The notes under the pieces were generated by a model, which saw nothing but the letters and a program-made list of their open reading frames with translations, made no database searches and was not told the origin of the DNA. The translations under genes and the position numbers were made by a program. 64,000 nucleotides of DNA from Pachyseris speciosa. Its lineage: Eukaryota > Cnidaria > Anthozoa > Scleractinia > Pachyseridae. The stretch is from the NCBI GenBank assembly GCA_016490735.1, contig JAEMWC010000286.1:17501-81500 (forward strand), read 5' to 3'. Below are positions 1-10,153 of this stretch, one piece after another (positions within the stretch are counted from its first letter, which is position 1; the number at the start of each line of letters is the position of its first letter).

Positions 1-124
1 ATTAAATTAAAGTCGTTGTGAATGTGTTTGCAATGTAAACAGATGGTGATAGTCCTCTTCGAATAACAACAATTCGCATTATAGTATATGGCAAATAACA
101 TACAACAAATACTAACTGCACCCA
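1..124 (-). pseudogene. GPCR fragment, TM6 to start of TM7
   Basis: Read on the minus strand, this stretch encodes the TM6 region of the local GPCR family, including the CYLP motif (the family version of CWxP) and the loop with IRRGLSP. It aligns base by base with about 1798-1915 of the intact gene at 1688-2605. The reading frame meets a stop at positions 2-4, before NPxxY. The N-terminal side is cut off by a SINE that begins near 130. The fragment may continue past the window edge. It is a dead piece of a further family member. Confidence 0.75.
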
Positions 125-129
125 TCGAC

Positions 130-560
130 CGCCGACCGGTTAGCTCAGTGGTGGAGCACTGGACTACCGACCGGGAGGTCGCGGCCGGTGGTCGATGGCC
201 GGACCATCACTCAGGGTCTTTAACTAATTGAGGAGAAAGTGCTGCCTTTGTCACATCTACAAACGGTTAGACTTTCTAGTCTTCTTGGATAAGGACGATA
301 AACCGTAGGCCCCGTCTCACAACACTTGTTTCTAATTTTCCGTGGGACGTTAAAGAACCCACACACAGTTCGAAAGGAGTACGTAGGGGACGCAGTTCCC
401 GGTGTGGTGGTCTACCTATACCTTTCATCTGTCTTTGGCATTCATGTGTGGGCTGGGTGGGTGGGTGGGTGGGGGGCCTTTATAGGCTGACGTCCGATCT
501 CACCCTTGAGAAGCATTGTAAACCGCCATGAGGCTATGTGATATGTGCGGTATATAAACC
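130..560 (+). repeat. tRNA-derived SINE, copy 1
   Basis: The stretch begins with a tRNA-like head containing an A-box-like GGTTAGCTCAGTGGTGGAG. Its body aligns along its whole length with 28898-29325, including the shared block around GGGACGTTAAAGAACCCACA and a G-rich GGGTGGGTGGG run. The B box seen in the other copy is disrupted here, so pol III activity is unlikely. It lies directly against the GPCR fragment at 1-124. I did not assign it to a named SINE family. Confidence 0.75.
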
Positions 561-1687
561 ATTACCATAAACATAAAAGAAATGACATTTTTTTGTCCAA
601 CCCCCCCCCCCCCCTCCCCAAAACGAAGTGTTTCTACAGTACTTATGTCATCTTCATCTCTTATGAATTACAAAGTTGAATTTGAAATATGTTCTTACTA
701 TGTTTCACCTGCCTAGTAGGTAAATATTTTAAATTCATTAGCATATTAGGTATCTATTTGAAATTTACTTTGCAATTCGTAATTTCAACTAAAAATGACA
801 CAAGTGCTGTTGAAAGATATGTCTTGCAAAATGAAAAAAAAAAAGAATGATTGTTTAGAGAGTTTATAATATATATCTTCCAATGAATTTGTTTTGCGTC
901 TCGATTAAAGTTTATTATTACCATGTTGTTGGCCTGCAATATATACAAACGAATTCAGTTTCATGGCGACTTTCTCCGATGACAATAATTACTTGAGTCA
1001 TGGATAAAAAATATCTGTCACCTGTTTATGAGGATCTTGAGCAGTAATGAGACGGAGGAGCAAAGCGTACAACAAGGTTAGCTCATCCCAATTGAAACGT
1101 CATGATGAAGAGTAAATGTAGATATGCTCCTCGGGTAACAGCTTCTGGAAATCGAGGGATGCATTTTTGAAATTGAAGAGGAATTGAAATTAAGGCTGAA
1201 TTGTCCTGGATATCAAACGCAGCTCGTTAAACACTTCCCCACCTTTGGGTATTTATCTTAGTCGAGCCTCTCAGGTTCTCGTGAGCGTTAGATGGTGGGA
1301 AGAGCCTCGAGGGGATTCGGACTGATATATTGTTCAAAGAATGGTGTTCCTTACTCAGCGAATAAGTCGTAGTTCAATAGCACATTTTCTTTATAAATTA
1401 TTATTTCAACAATATGAAAAAGTGACTGTTTACTTAGTCAGAAGCAAGGTGGCCATCGGTTTTTCCTTTTGGCTTGTCAGGTTACCAAAATACATATTAT
1501 AACACCATCGATACATATGCCATCTCACTGTTTATTGGAAGAACAACTATATGCATACACATTTTACAAGCGTTTTACTATCGCCGAGCATAAACAAAAT
1601 CTTGAATTGGATTTTGAGTTTTTGCTATTAATTTGTTTAATAATGCTCTTAGTAAGTACGGCACTGGCACTTAACGAAGCGTAAGAG
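561..1687. other. Conserved 3' flank of GPCR gene
   Basis: No convincing gene is seen. A poly-C run sits at about 601-614. From about 635 the sequence aligns with 18995-19944 and with 43675-47150, which are the downstream flanks of two other GPCR copies. The duplicated GPCR unit therefore extends about 1 kb beyond the stop codon. The short ORFs here are not conserved between the copies. Confidence 0.6.
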
Positions 1688-2605
1688 TTATGCTGATGAA
1701 CAAAACAATCCTCTGACTATATCTTCCACTGCTTGTCGCACTTCTCTGATTTTCCAACAATAAAGAATTGGGTTTAAAGACGAGCTTAGCAAAACTAAAG
1801 TCATTGTGAATTTGTTTGCAACGGAAACAGATGGCGATAGTCCTCTTCGAAAGACAACAATTTGCATTATAATAAATGGCACATAACAAACAACAAATGC
1901 TAACTGCAGCCACAGTGCACTGTACACTGTTCTCTTGTATCGCGCTCTGTTCGGTGGAACGTTTTGGTTTTGCCGTTCTTGTGCTTGAACTTGGTTATGA
2001 CGGAGAGTGAAGAGTATCTTTGCGTAACAAAAGACCGAGCTGACTACACACAGCAATGAAGCACCAAAGTACAACCATAAGGCGACACGATGAGATCTAA
2101 AGTACACTGTCGAACCGATAATAGACAGAAACCAAAAACCAAAGCATGTTACACAGATTCGCTTTTTCGTTACGACGTGTCTGTATCTGAGCCCTAACAA
2201 CAGAGCTAGAACTCTGTCCACGCTTATTGCGGTTAGTGTTAACAGTGATACTCCACATAAAATACTGGATGTGACAAGAAAACTATGAAATGCAAAACGA
2301 CAAATATGCCATTGTTCTTTCAACACAGATGCACCGTAAACGACAGAAAAAGGCACCACAACGATACCGACACCAAGATCACTTGTCGCTAAGTTACGAA
2401 ACAGGAGTTTGGACGGCGGATGAAGAGAAGACTCTTTGTGAAGGGCGACTAGGATCAGAGCATTCCCCAGAAATGCGGTAATGAACACAAAAATGTGTAG
2501 TGCTATGAGGACAACCATCTCGTTGTTTCTTCCTTCAGCCAATACTTTTGAACAGTAATAGTCTTCATGTGATTTTTGGTTTGCATCGTCAGCAAAGTTT
2601 GCCAT
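1688..2605 (-). CDS. Class A (rhodopsin-like) GPCR, intact, 305 aa
   Basis: This is an intronless seven-transmembrane receptor at the plasma membrane; its ligand cannot be told from sequence. Landmarks are N48 in GNALIL (TM1), D76 in LATSD (TM2), C102 near the top of TM3, D130-R131-V132 (the DRY position), W158 (TM4), CYVP at 240-243 (TM6, replacing CWxP) and NPILY at 278-282 (TM7), followed by a short helix-8 tail. TM5 (about 180-200) has no conserved proline. Melanocortin, cannabinoid and related receptors share that trait, so a relation to the melanocortin/adenosine-like receptors is plausible but not shown. The ATG at 2605 is supported because all family copies start at the same place, after CTTCGCG. 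It is about 70% identical by eye to the genes at 19945-20859 and 51193-52110. Confidence 0.93.
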   Translation of the reverse strand: MANFADDANQKSHEDYYCSKVLAEGRNNEMVVLIALHIFVFITAFLGNALILVALHKESSLHPPSKLLFRNLATSDLGVGIVVVPFSVVYGASVLKEQWHICRFAFHSFLVTSSILCGVSLLTLTAISVDRVLALLLGLRYRHVVTKKRICVTCFGFWFLSIIGSTVYFRSHRVALWLYFGASLLCVVSSVFCYAKILFTLRHNQVQAQERQNQNVPPNRARYKRTVYSALWLQLAFVVCYVPFIIMQIVVFRRGLSPSVSVANKFTMTLVLLSSSLNPILYCWKIREVRQAVEDIVRGLFCSSA

Positions 2606-3845
2606 CGCGAAGTTACCTCATAGAAAGATGTGGCGAGTGGAGCATATGGACTGGTTCTCTGATGACCAAAGTCTCACAGACTTGTCAAATTACCTGCGTC
2701 AAACCTGAATGAAAGTTTCATAAATATTATATGAAGCAAATTGGGTTTTACATCCAAACAGGCTGGAAAGAAATTGAAAGCTCGTGTAGCGTTCTTGTAC
2801 ACTTTTAGATGCCTTCTTTTTACCTTTTCTTCAAAAAAAAAAAAAAAAGAACAGAAACAAAAAAACATGTTTTACATGGAGTTGAGAAGTCACCAGTGCT
2901 CCTAACGCTATCTTTAAAGTATGTGCTTCCTAAATACTTAAATTAAGGTTGATCATTAATTTATATGATAAAACGACACGTTTCGATTAGCAGCCTGAAG
3001 AAATTCTTTTTATCTCGGAGTAGTATAGTAGGGACCGAATTAGCCCCGAGTAAGCTTGCTAGTGCGTGCGGAGGTGGCGATGTGGGGGTGTACCTGACAA
3101 ATGCGTCTTGTTTTAGATTGTTATACCTGCCAGGGTTTAGTTCCAAACCTAGGACTATTACCTATCACTGTAAAGCTCTTTCAAGAATGTCGCAGGCTCC
3201 ACAGTTATGATTGCCACATTTGGTCATGTTTTGAACAAATAACAAGCACATGTAATTTTTGGTTTCTCTTCCTTAAGTTGCGGATTTTACAGTGTTGTAT
3301 AAGTACTTTGTGCGTTGGAGTTTTGGATTTGGATGTAGCACGTCGCTGGCTTGAGGTTAAATACACATTTAGAGAGAATATTCCAGCCTTGTTTACGGAT
3401 TTTTATCGGAACAACAGGGCCAGCTACACACCCAATTCCTACAAAGAAAGATTTTAGAAACATCCATTTTATGGATGCCTCTTTCATTTGCCACGTGATA
3501 CAGACCAGTGAAGCAGCCACCTGCTGTGCCAATTAAACAAAGAATGAAAACAATGGAGCCTAGCTTTAAAACAATAGAGGTGCAGCCTATAAAGATCCAG
3601 TGAAATTAGAGGTTTCAAAGAGGTACAGCCCTACTGTGATCTGAAGGAGGATCTGCACCGTGACTTGAGTGAAGATATTTCCTTTATGGCTACAGATTAG
3701 AAGTTCAAAGACTACTGCAAGGTTGATACAACTTAAATATATTTGAGAAAAATATTTGGGCTTTCCAAACCAGCCTTCAGTTCTAGATGTTACTGAATTG
3801 TAAAAATAGGAGGGGCGGAAATGACGTTCACACGATGATGCAAAA

Positions 3846-3853
<8 letters not shown>
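2606..3853. other. 5' flank of GPCR gene, shared with other copies
   Basis: There is no supported gene. The sequence aligns with 22372-23050, upstream of the GPCR pseudogene at 21804-22371, over about 1 kb. Its first 250 bases also align with the flanks upstream of 20859 and 52110. A short poly-A run lies at about 2833. The ORFs of 60-118 codons here overlap on both strands and are probably chance. Confidence 0.5.

Positions 3854-3921
<68 letters not shown>
3854..3921. repeat. (TA)n microsatellite
   Basis: An uninterrupted TA dinucleotide tract of about 68 bases, preceded by a poly-A run. It lies about 50 bases left of the Penelope-like element. Tyr-Ile repeat ORFs across it are artefacts of the repeat. 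Confidence 0.97.
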
Positions 3922-3924
<3 letters not shown>

Positions 3925-4209
3925 AATCTCAAGCATCAAAAATGTATTTATACTGTTTCCCGTTTCAAATATAACTAAACACAAGGGAAAAAAAACATTT
4001 TTAAGGACCACCTATATTTCGACTGTGTAGAACAGTCTTCCTCAGGGTGAATGACTGTTACAAGCGTTACACGCAATTATAAAAGTGCGGCTTACAAATC
4101 TAAACACGTGAGCGCTAACAATTATACCGGTAACAAAAAGCGCGTGCAATACAAACACGAACGCTAACGGTAATAATAGGCGCGTGCACTAGAAAAGCCT
4201 GACAAGAAA

Positions 4210-7014
4210 TTAATTACGCGCGCGACTTCTGCGGTTCTGACAATAAAAAAAGTCACTTTCGTTAAGACCCTCCGGCGCTATTGTTCTCAATCTGTATGCC
4301 CATTGGCCCTCTTTCTCCAGCAAATTGTCTACACTACCATAAACTTTATCAATTATTTGAACTGAGACATCGTCCAAACCATTGTGTCCCTCTGTAAAAA
4401 AGTGCTTGTAGATTAAATCATCGCTGGCCCTATCTGCTGGTTCCAACCTTGAATGTCCCCTCAATCTACTTCTATGGTTATTAAATCTAAGCCTAAATTT
4501 AGTAACTGTTGATCCCACATATTGTTTACCACAAATCTTGCAACTTAGCAAATAGATAACACTGCTACTGTTACAGTCTAGGCTATAGTTAACGTTGTAT
4601 GATTTTCCAGTGGTGTTGCTGACGAACGTATTTCCGATGTTCAGATAGTTCTTATTTCTACAAATTTCGCAGCGCGTAGAAGAACAACGGTAATTTCCTG
4701 GCACAGAATTATTGTTGTCAGGTCGTATTCTAGCATTCACAAGATAATCCTTTAGGCTTTGCGGGCGACGAAATGCCACCATAGGACATTCTTTAATGGC
4801 CTTCTTACATCTGTCAGACATATGTAATAAGGGATGCAGATCTCGAAGTATTCCCCCTATATTCGGCAATCCAGGGTGGTAAGTCACAACAAACGGCGTC
4901 CTGTTATTTTTCTTTCTTTCTTGAGCCGGCGTTAATGCTTCATTTCTGTTAATCCTCTTAGCCCTTCGAATTTGTCGACGTACAAATCTCTCATCGTACC
5001 CTCTAGCCACTAAATAACCAATTAATTCAGCAGCCCGGTTGTCGAATATCTTATCCGACGAACAAATTCTCCTAAGTCTCAGAGCCTGGGCATAAGGAAT
5101 TCCTTCCTTACACCCCCTCGGGTGACAAGATCTAAAGTCGAGGTATTGATGTTTATCCGTGGGTTTCACGTACAAATCTGTCGTTAGAATGCCATTACTA
5201 TTGATCACCTTTACATCAAGAAAGTTTACCCTGTCCATAGACCACTCCCAAGTAAACTTGATAGTGTCATGCGCACTATTTAGATACTCTAAAAAGTTCT
5301 TGAGTTCTTCTTCTCCAGCTGTCCAAACCATAAAAATGTCATCAATGAACCTAAACCAGGTGTAAGGTTTCGTGTGATATCCATCAAGAAGGCTTCTCTC
5401 TAATCTGTCCATAAACAAGTTCGCATATGATGGAGCCATCCTGGTGCCTATAGCTGTTCCCAACTTCTGTAAATAATTCTCACCATTAAATTCAAAGTTG
5501 TTGTTACTTAAAACTAATGCCGCTAATTCAACAATTCTCTCCGTGGGAATAGTAACATCCAGCCTACCATCTAGAGCTTCCCGTATGGCTTGGAGCCCCT
5601 CCTCGTGCGGGATATGAGGATATAGACCAACCACGTCGATGGTTACGAGGATGGACCCCTCTGGTAGTTTTCCCATATTAATGACCTTCCTAAGAAAATC
5701 ATTGGTATCTTTAATGTAAGAATTCACTAGAGGCACAAGGGGTTTAAGATGAGAGTCCACGAACTCTGATATTTTTTCAGTTGGGGTTCCACTTCCCGAT
5801 ATCACGGGCCGACCTGGACAGCCCTTCTTGTGAAGTTTAGGCAGTAAGTAGAACCTACCCGCCTTCGTGTCACCGTCAATCCAAAGGTAATTCAAAGTAT
5901 CCTCATCAATAAAACCATCAGCGTGTAGTTGTTGAACTTTGCTATTAATCAACTCTCTCATTTCCATTGTAGGATCTTCAGGCAGACGTACATACACCGT
6001 TCTGTCATTCAGTTGCCGCATCCCTTCCAATATGTACTTATCCCTGTCCATCACTACAACGCCTGAACCTTTGTCTGCTTCTTTTATGATAATGTCATTA
6101 TATCTCCTCAAATTAGTTAGTGCCTGTTGTTCCTCCCTGGTCAAATTTCTGTTAACCCTTTTATTTAGAGCGCTGGACAGAATCTGCTTCTCCAATTCCA
6201 AAACATAAGCTTCCAAAACCATTTCTCTATTTTTATCAGGACACCAGGTAGACTTCTTTTTAAACGCCGGAACTTCCGAGAAATTACCCGCAACCTCTTC
6301 ATCACTATAAAAGAACTCCCTCAGTCGAATGCGTCTAACATACTCTGTAATGTCTTTGCGTAATTGATAAACGTCAATCTCCTCAGGGGTAGGACAAAAC
6401 TTTAATCCTTTTGACAGGACCGAAAGTTCTGCTTCAGACAAAACCCTGCTAGATAAATTAACCACACGCTGTACACCTTGATTAAATTCCTGGTGAAGAA
6501 TAGCCCCTAAACCGACTTGTTCCTGCGCTGTAGCCTCCTCTCCCTCCACCCTTATCTCCTCCGTAATATTCCCTTCAGAGGTCTCATTCGGTGTAATAAA
6601 ATCACGCCCCTCTACTAAATCATTCGCTGTTGTCTCCCTAACATTTTCTCTTAACATGTCATTCAAGTTAACAGGACTACCCCTATAGGATAACATATCA
6701 GGCTCAATGGCAATTACCATCCTTCCCTCAGAAGGCCCAGTCAACAGGACTGGCGAATCCATAGGCAGTGGATTCAAATTGCACGGCTCTTCTTCACCCA
6801 AATCTTCTATAACTACTAACGGTTCTTCATTACTGTCAACTTCCCTTCGGATATCTGTGATGAAATTTTCAATCTCGGATACCGTGGGATTTAATCGCTC
6901 CTCGTCGCTCTCAGACAAAACGGACAAATCATGAGCAATCTCTTGTATACGCATAGAATTACGCATGAACTTGTTCAACTTATTCTCTCTTCTCTTCTTC
7001 AAAAAACCTTGCAA
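4210..7014 (-). CDS. Penelope-like element ORF: reverse transcriptase plus GIY-YIG endonuclease, 934 aa
   Basis: The protein would reverse-transcribe its own RNA at a nicked target. It has a basic start (about 1-25), an acidic spacer (about 35-190), and then the reverse transcriptase. RT landmarks are PVISGSGTPTEK near 403, LVTIDVVGLYPHIP near 458, GTRMAPSYANLFMD near 530 and the catalytic FIDDIF near 556. VNFLDV and DKHQYL follow. A Cys-rich knuckle, CSSTRCEIC, lies near 778. The C-terminal GIY-YIG domain shows VIYLLSC and QYVGST near 820-832, an R in the RFNNHRSR segment, and the catalytic-type E in LEKEGQW near 900. The order RT, Cys knuckle, GIY-YIG is typical of the EN-containing Penelope-like elements (Neptune/Poseidon-type groups), and the length fits a complete protein. 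There are no internal stops, so it may still be competent or only recently dead. Confidence 0.95.
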   Translation of the reverse strand: MQGFLKKRRENKLNKFMRNSMRIQEIAHDLSVLSESDEERLNPTVSEIENFITDIRREVDSNEEPLVVIEDLGEEEPCNLNPLPMDSPVLLTGPSEGRMVIAIEPDMLSYRGSPVNLNDMLRENVRETTANDLVEGRDFITPNETSEGNITEEIRVEGEEATAQEQVGLGAILHQEFNQGVQRVVNLSSRVLSEAELSVLSKGLKFCPTPEEIDVYQLRKDITEYVRRIRLREFFYSDEEVAGNFSEVPAFKKKSTWCPDKNREMVLEAYVLELEKQILSSALNKRVNRNLTREEQQALTNLRRYNDIIIKEADKGSGVVVMDRDKYILEGMRQLNDRTVYVRLPEDPTMEMRELINSKVQQLHADGFIDEDTLNYLWIDGDTKAGRFYLLPKLHKKGCPGRPVISGSGTPTEKISEFVDSHLKPLVPLVNSYIKDTNDFLRKVINMGKLPEGSILVTIDVVGLYPHIPHEEGLQAIREALDGRLDVTIPTERIVELAALVLSNNNFEFNGENYLQKLGTAIGTRMAPSYANLFMDRLERSLLDGYHTKPYTWFRFIDDIFMVWTAGEEELKNFLEYLNSAHDTIKFTWEWSMDRVNFLDVKVINSNGILTTDLYVKPTDKHQYLDFRSCHPRGCKEGIPYAQALRLRRICSSDKIFDNRAAELIGYLVARGYDERFVRRQIRRAKRINRNEALTPAQERKKNNRTPFVVTYHPGLPNIGGILRDLHPLLHMSDRCKKAIKECPMVAFRRPQSLKDYLVNARIRPDNNNSVPGNYRCSSTRCEICRNKNYLNIGNTFVSNTTGKSYNVNYSLDCNSSSVIYLLSCKICGKQYVGSTVTKFRLRFNNHRSRLRGHSRLEPADRASDDLIYKHFFTEGHNGLDDVSVQIIDKVYGSVDNLLEKEGQWAYRLRTIAPEGLNESDFFYCQNRRSRARN

Positions 7015-7027
7015 TCTCTCCGCAATC

Positions 7028-7609
7028 TGCTAAGTTGCAAGATTTGTGGTAAACAATATGTGGGATCAACAGTTACTAAATTTAGGCTTAGATTTAATAA
7101 CCATAGAAGTAGATTGAGGGGACATTCAAGGTTGGAACCAGCAGATAGGGCCAGCGATGATTTAATCTACAAGCACTTTTTTACAGAGGGACACAATGGT
7201 TTGGACGATGTCTCAGTTCAAATAATTGATAAAGTTTATGGTAGTGTAGACAATTTGCTGGAGAAAGAGGGCCAATGGGCATACAGATTGAGAACAATAG
7301 CGCCGGAGGGTCTTAACGAAAGTGACTTTTTTTATTGTCAGAACCGCAGAAGTCGCGCGCGTAATTAATTTCTTGTCAGGCTTTTCTAGTGCACGCGCCT
7401 ATTATTACCGTTAGCGTTCGTGTTTGTATTGCACGCGCTTTTTGTTACCGGTATAATTGTTAGCGCTCACGTGTTTAGATTTGTAAGCCGCACTTTTATA
7501 ATTGCGTGTAACGCTTGTAACAGTCATTCACCCTGAGGAAGACTGTTCTACACAGTCGAAATATAGGTGGTCCTTAAAAATGTTTTTTTTCCCTTGTGTT
7601 TAGTTATAT
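7028..7609 (+). repeat. Inverted arm of the Penelope-like element with partial EN coding copy
   Basis: This is the exact inverted counterpart of 3969-4550. The plus strand encodes the last part of the EN domain from SCKICGKQYVGST to the C terminus, up to 7368, then the 3' tail. The only open frame through it (6931-7368) joins antisense sequence of the main ORF to this copy, so it is not a real gene. A hairpin with CTGAGGA and GAAA boxes lies at 7533-7561. Confidence 0.92.
7533..7561 (+). other. CTGAnGA-stem-GAAA tail hairpin of PLE
   Basis: CTGAGGA is followed by A, then a 6-bp stem (GACTGT/ACAGTC) closed by a 5-base loop, then GAAA. The same layout occurs at 8057-8084 and, on the minus strand, at 16750-16780. 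It resembles the core of a hammerhead ribozyme, a motif reported from Penelope-like terminal repeats. The extra A before stem II and the lack of an obvious stem III and cleavage site leave ribozyme activity unproven. Confidence 0.5.
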
Positions 7610-8100
7610 ATATATATATGTGGGATCTACTATTAACAAATTTAGGACTAGATTTAATAACCACAAGTCTAGGATTAATGCGCACAGAGGACTATCCTCG
7701 GAGAATAAACTTAAAGACGATGTTATATACAGGCATTTCAATCAGGCAGACCATCATGGTTTGAGTGATGTTAGAATACAGTTAATAGACAAGTGTTCAA
7801 GTGAGGAATATCTTAGGGATAGGGAGGCCCAGTGGGCATACCGTCTTCGATGTATTTATCCACTGGGTCTTAATAGTGATGATTTTTCTGTAGTAGGAAT
7901 CCTCGAAGGGATTTATTTTAATATCGCTCTCATTGCTTCACTTATATGTAACGCGCGCGCTTTACAGCGCGCGAGCAGCTTTAAGTCTCGTATTAGCGTC
8001 TCACATCAGCTAGCGTATATCTTATAACGGTTTTAACCGCTTTCACATCAGTTGCCCTGATGAAGTCTTTTAATAAAGACGAAATATTGGCAAAGTCGTA
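7610..8100 (+). pseudogene. 5'-truncated second Penelope-like element: GIY-YIG end and tail
   Basis: The plus strand encodes the GIY-YIG C-terminal part, starting abruptly at YVGSTINKFRTRFNNH and running to DREAQWAYRLR and PLGLNSDD near 7895. It is clearly diverged from the neighbouring full-length element. The frame stays open to 8027, but the last part reads into the 3' tail. The tail holds an imperfect GCGCGCGCTTTACAGCGCGCG palindrome near 7952 and the CTGATGA-stem-GAAA hairpin at 8057-8084. The 5' side is cut exactly at a short (TA)n tract, so this is a 5'-truncated copy. Confidence 0.85.
8057..8084 (+). other. CTGATGA-stem-GAAA tail hairpin of second PLE
   Basis: CTGATGA, one A, a 6-bp stem GTCTTT/AAAGAC with a 4-base loop, then GAAA. 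The layout is the same as at 7533-7561 although the stem bases differ, so the base pairing is conserved by compensating change. Self-cleavage is a possibility only. Confidence 0.5.
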
Positions 8101-8116
8101 TTTTCCAGTTCTTGGC

Positions 8117-8118
<2 letters not shown>

Positions 8119-8201
<83 letters not shown>
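8119..8201. repeat. (TA)n microsatellite
   Basis: A TA tract of about 83 bases directly follows the tail of the second Penelope-like fragment. Such elements are often found next to simple repeats. Confidence 0.97.
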
Positions 8202-8202
<1 letters not shown>

Positions 8203-9559
8203 CTGGAGTTTTCAAAACAGGGCTCCTGGAGTCCATACTAACTCCTATTACATGTCTCTCACTCTTTTTCTTTTTTATCTTTTTTGGACGGGGCGGGGGG
8301 CATGCTAGCTACATTAATAATTAGAAGAAGAGAAAGAAACTGTCCCTGACTTAAGCTTTGCATTAAGGTCTTATCCCCACTTACTCCCCCCCCCCCCCCC
8401 CCTCCCCATCCCCTCCAGTTTTATTTGTCAGTTAGTTTCCACTCTCTCTCAAAGAAAGAAACGTGCATTTGAAGTCTTCGCGCGGTCAGTTAGCTCGCAA
8501 TGGCGTCGTTAGAGTTTGCTTTTCCGTTGGCCTCCTAGAGCAGAGTATTCCTTAGGACATCATTAAGTCCAGTGAGGGAGAAAGTCTTGCGAGGTGCAGT
8601 GTCTGCCTCGTCTAATATCCTGCTGTGCAGTTATTTGCTAAACGAGTACTTTGTTTACCCGGGCGGTACTGCTGGAAAAATGCAGGGATATTGAGAGCTC
8701 TGCTTTGAGAGGTAACAAGTCTTTAGCCTCAGAAAGTAGGTGTCGGTGATCATTTCAAGGCTCAGGGAGAGAAACTGGTGTAGAATTTGGAGCATGCTAA
8801 AGACTTAGTAAAAATGCTGTGGCTAGATGGTCGTCAACAACTCCTCGCTAACACGGACAGTAAACATCCGGGACCTACCTCATGAAATTATCGAGAAAGA
8901 CACAAGGCATGGCTGGGAATTTGTCTGCAAAAAGCGTAAGTTTGAACATTTTTTTGACTAGTTTCCGCCCTCGCAACTTTATCGAGTGATTTGATAGTCT
9001 GAAAGTATCATAATGACTGGTTTCCGGTGTCAGAAGTGATCACAAAATCGAGCGATAATTTACACAAATAAAATTCGACAATAATTAGCTGTGATTCTTC
9101 GTAGCAATCACGAACGCTCGGTTGAAAACGCTGCTAGACTTCGCCTAAATCTATGCCGCTAATTCCAAAGCTAACTTTGCCGTCAGAAAGAGCGTATTCT
9201 AGAGAGATTTGGCCGAATAACGCACCAAAATTCTCATGTCAGAGGTCACGTCAATTTCATGTCTAATTGCAAGACAAATAACATGTATTATTTGTCTTCC
9301 CTTTGACAGAGACTGTAGGTTCATAACGGGCCTAAATGCAAGTCTCCCTTTTGATAAACCGAGGTATTGATAAAGAAAGTTCTAAAACCCCTCAAATTTT
9401 CATGAGCCTGGTTTTGAAAAGTTCGGCTAGATCTATAAGAAATGCCTCTCTGGCTTTTCTGAGTGAATCACGTGAGGATTTACCAACCTCTATATGACGG
9501 AGTCCTCTGTAAAACGAAAGATGTTCTTTAGCCTGACCTTTTAAAATGTATGGAAATGG
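8202..9559. other. No gene recognised
   Basis: A poly-C run lies at about 8387-8402. The longest open frames are short and uninformative. I see no homology to other parts of the window. Confidence 0.4.
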
Positions 9560-9640
9560 GCCTCGATGTAACGAACCCTCGATATTACGAACCAGTTTTC
9601 CTAGTGCCTTGGCACTTCGTTAAATCGAGGTTCCACAGTA
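9560..9640 (-). repeat. Pogo/Tigger-like transposon terminus
   Basis: The minus strand reads CTGTGGAACCTCGATTTAACG from 9638, followed by further TCGAGGG and CGTTACATCGAGG repeats. This resembles the CAGTGGAACCTCGAT type of end common to pogo/Tigger elements. It cuts the adjacent PLE fragment right after LIPLEL. Only this end was recognised. Confidence 0.5.
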
Positions 9641-10049
9641 GTTCAAGTGGGATAAGTCGCATATCAGTGTGGCAGTGGTTAGGATTGGAGAGAAAATGTT
9701 CGGAATAAGTGGTAGATTTGTATTTAATGTCAGTCTTGTCGACTGGGCTGCTACCTTCGTTGAATCTGTCTTTGAGACGTCGCTTTGTTTCACCTATGTA
9801 TTGTAAATGGTAGCGGTTACATTGTATCATGTAGATTCTGAAATTTTTTGTGTTACAGGTTATGTGTGAAGTAATGCTACGGGTTGCGCCTGTGGAGTAA
9901 CATGTATAGTGATTAAGATTGTCAGTAATGTAAGGACAAGTGGCACAATTTTGTCCACTGCAGCGGAAAGAGCCTGGTGGCAAATTAGTGCCATTAGGAG
10001 CCGTGACAGCGGCCCGAAGGTTAGAAGTGTGTCTGTAAGAATCATTCAC
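9641..10049 (-). pseudogene. Penelope-like element fragment, Cys knuckle and GIY-YIG domain
   Basis: The minus strand encodes LPPGSFRCSGQNCATCPYI (a Cys knuckle), an Ile/Thr-rich linker, then YMIQCNRYHLQYIGETKRR, the GIY-YIG core, and LKDRFNE. It ends at about LIPLEL, where a pogo-like terminus takes over; the last residues of the open frame are not PLE. The upstream RT is missing. Its start abuts the 5' flank of the GPCR pseudogene at 10154. It is a different PLE family from the one at 4210-7014. Confidence 0.85.
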
Positions 10050-10153
10050 TCAGTTTTGACGCAAGTAACTTGACATAGGCGTGACACAAATATTTTGGTC
10101 ATCACATACTCACCAGCTCCGCTTGCCTTATATTTCTATGAAGTAACTTCGCG

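Larger units (their letters stand above)
3969..7609 (-). mobile_element. Penelope-like retroelement, full length, with inverted terminal arms
   Basis: The element holds one long ORF (4210-7014, minus). It is bounded by two arms, 3969-4550 and 7028-7609, that are inverted copies of each other over 582 bases (position x pairs with 11578 minus x). Each arm contains the 3' untranslated tail plus the last third of the GIY-YIG coding region. The arms encode identical protein, so the insertion is young. (TA)n tracts lie near both sides. Inverted or tandem partial copies are known at the 5' ends of Penelope-like elements and are called pLTRs. Confidence 0.9.

Noticed and set aside
3787..4011. ORFs made of Tyr-Ile repeats on both strands
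   Set aside because: They are translations of the (TA)n microsatellite; the same holds for 8048-8324.
6931..7368. 145-codon ORF with GIY-YIG sequence on the plus strand
   Set aside because: Its first part is antisense of the PLE ORF and the rest is the inverted arm; it is a junction artefact, not a gene.
7533..8084. Calling the tail hairpins true hammerhead ribozymes
   Set aside because: The catalytic boxes fit, but an extra base before stem II and no identifiable stem III or cleavage site leave the claim unsupported; kept only as a finding.
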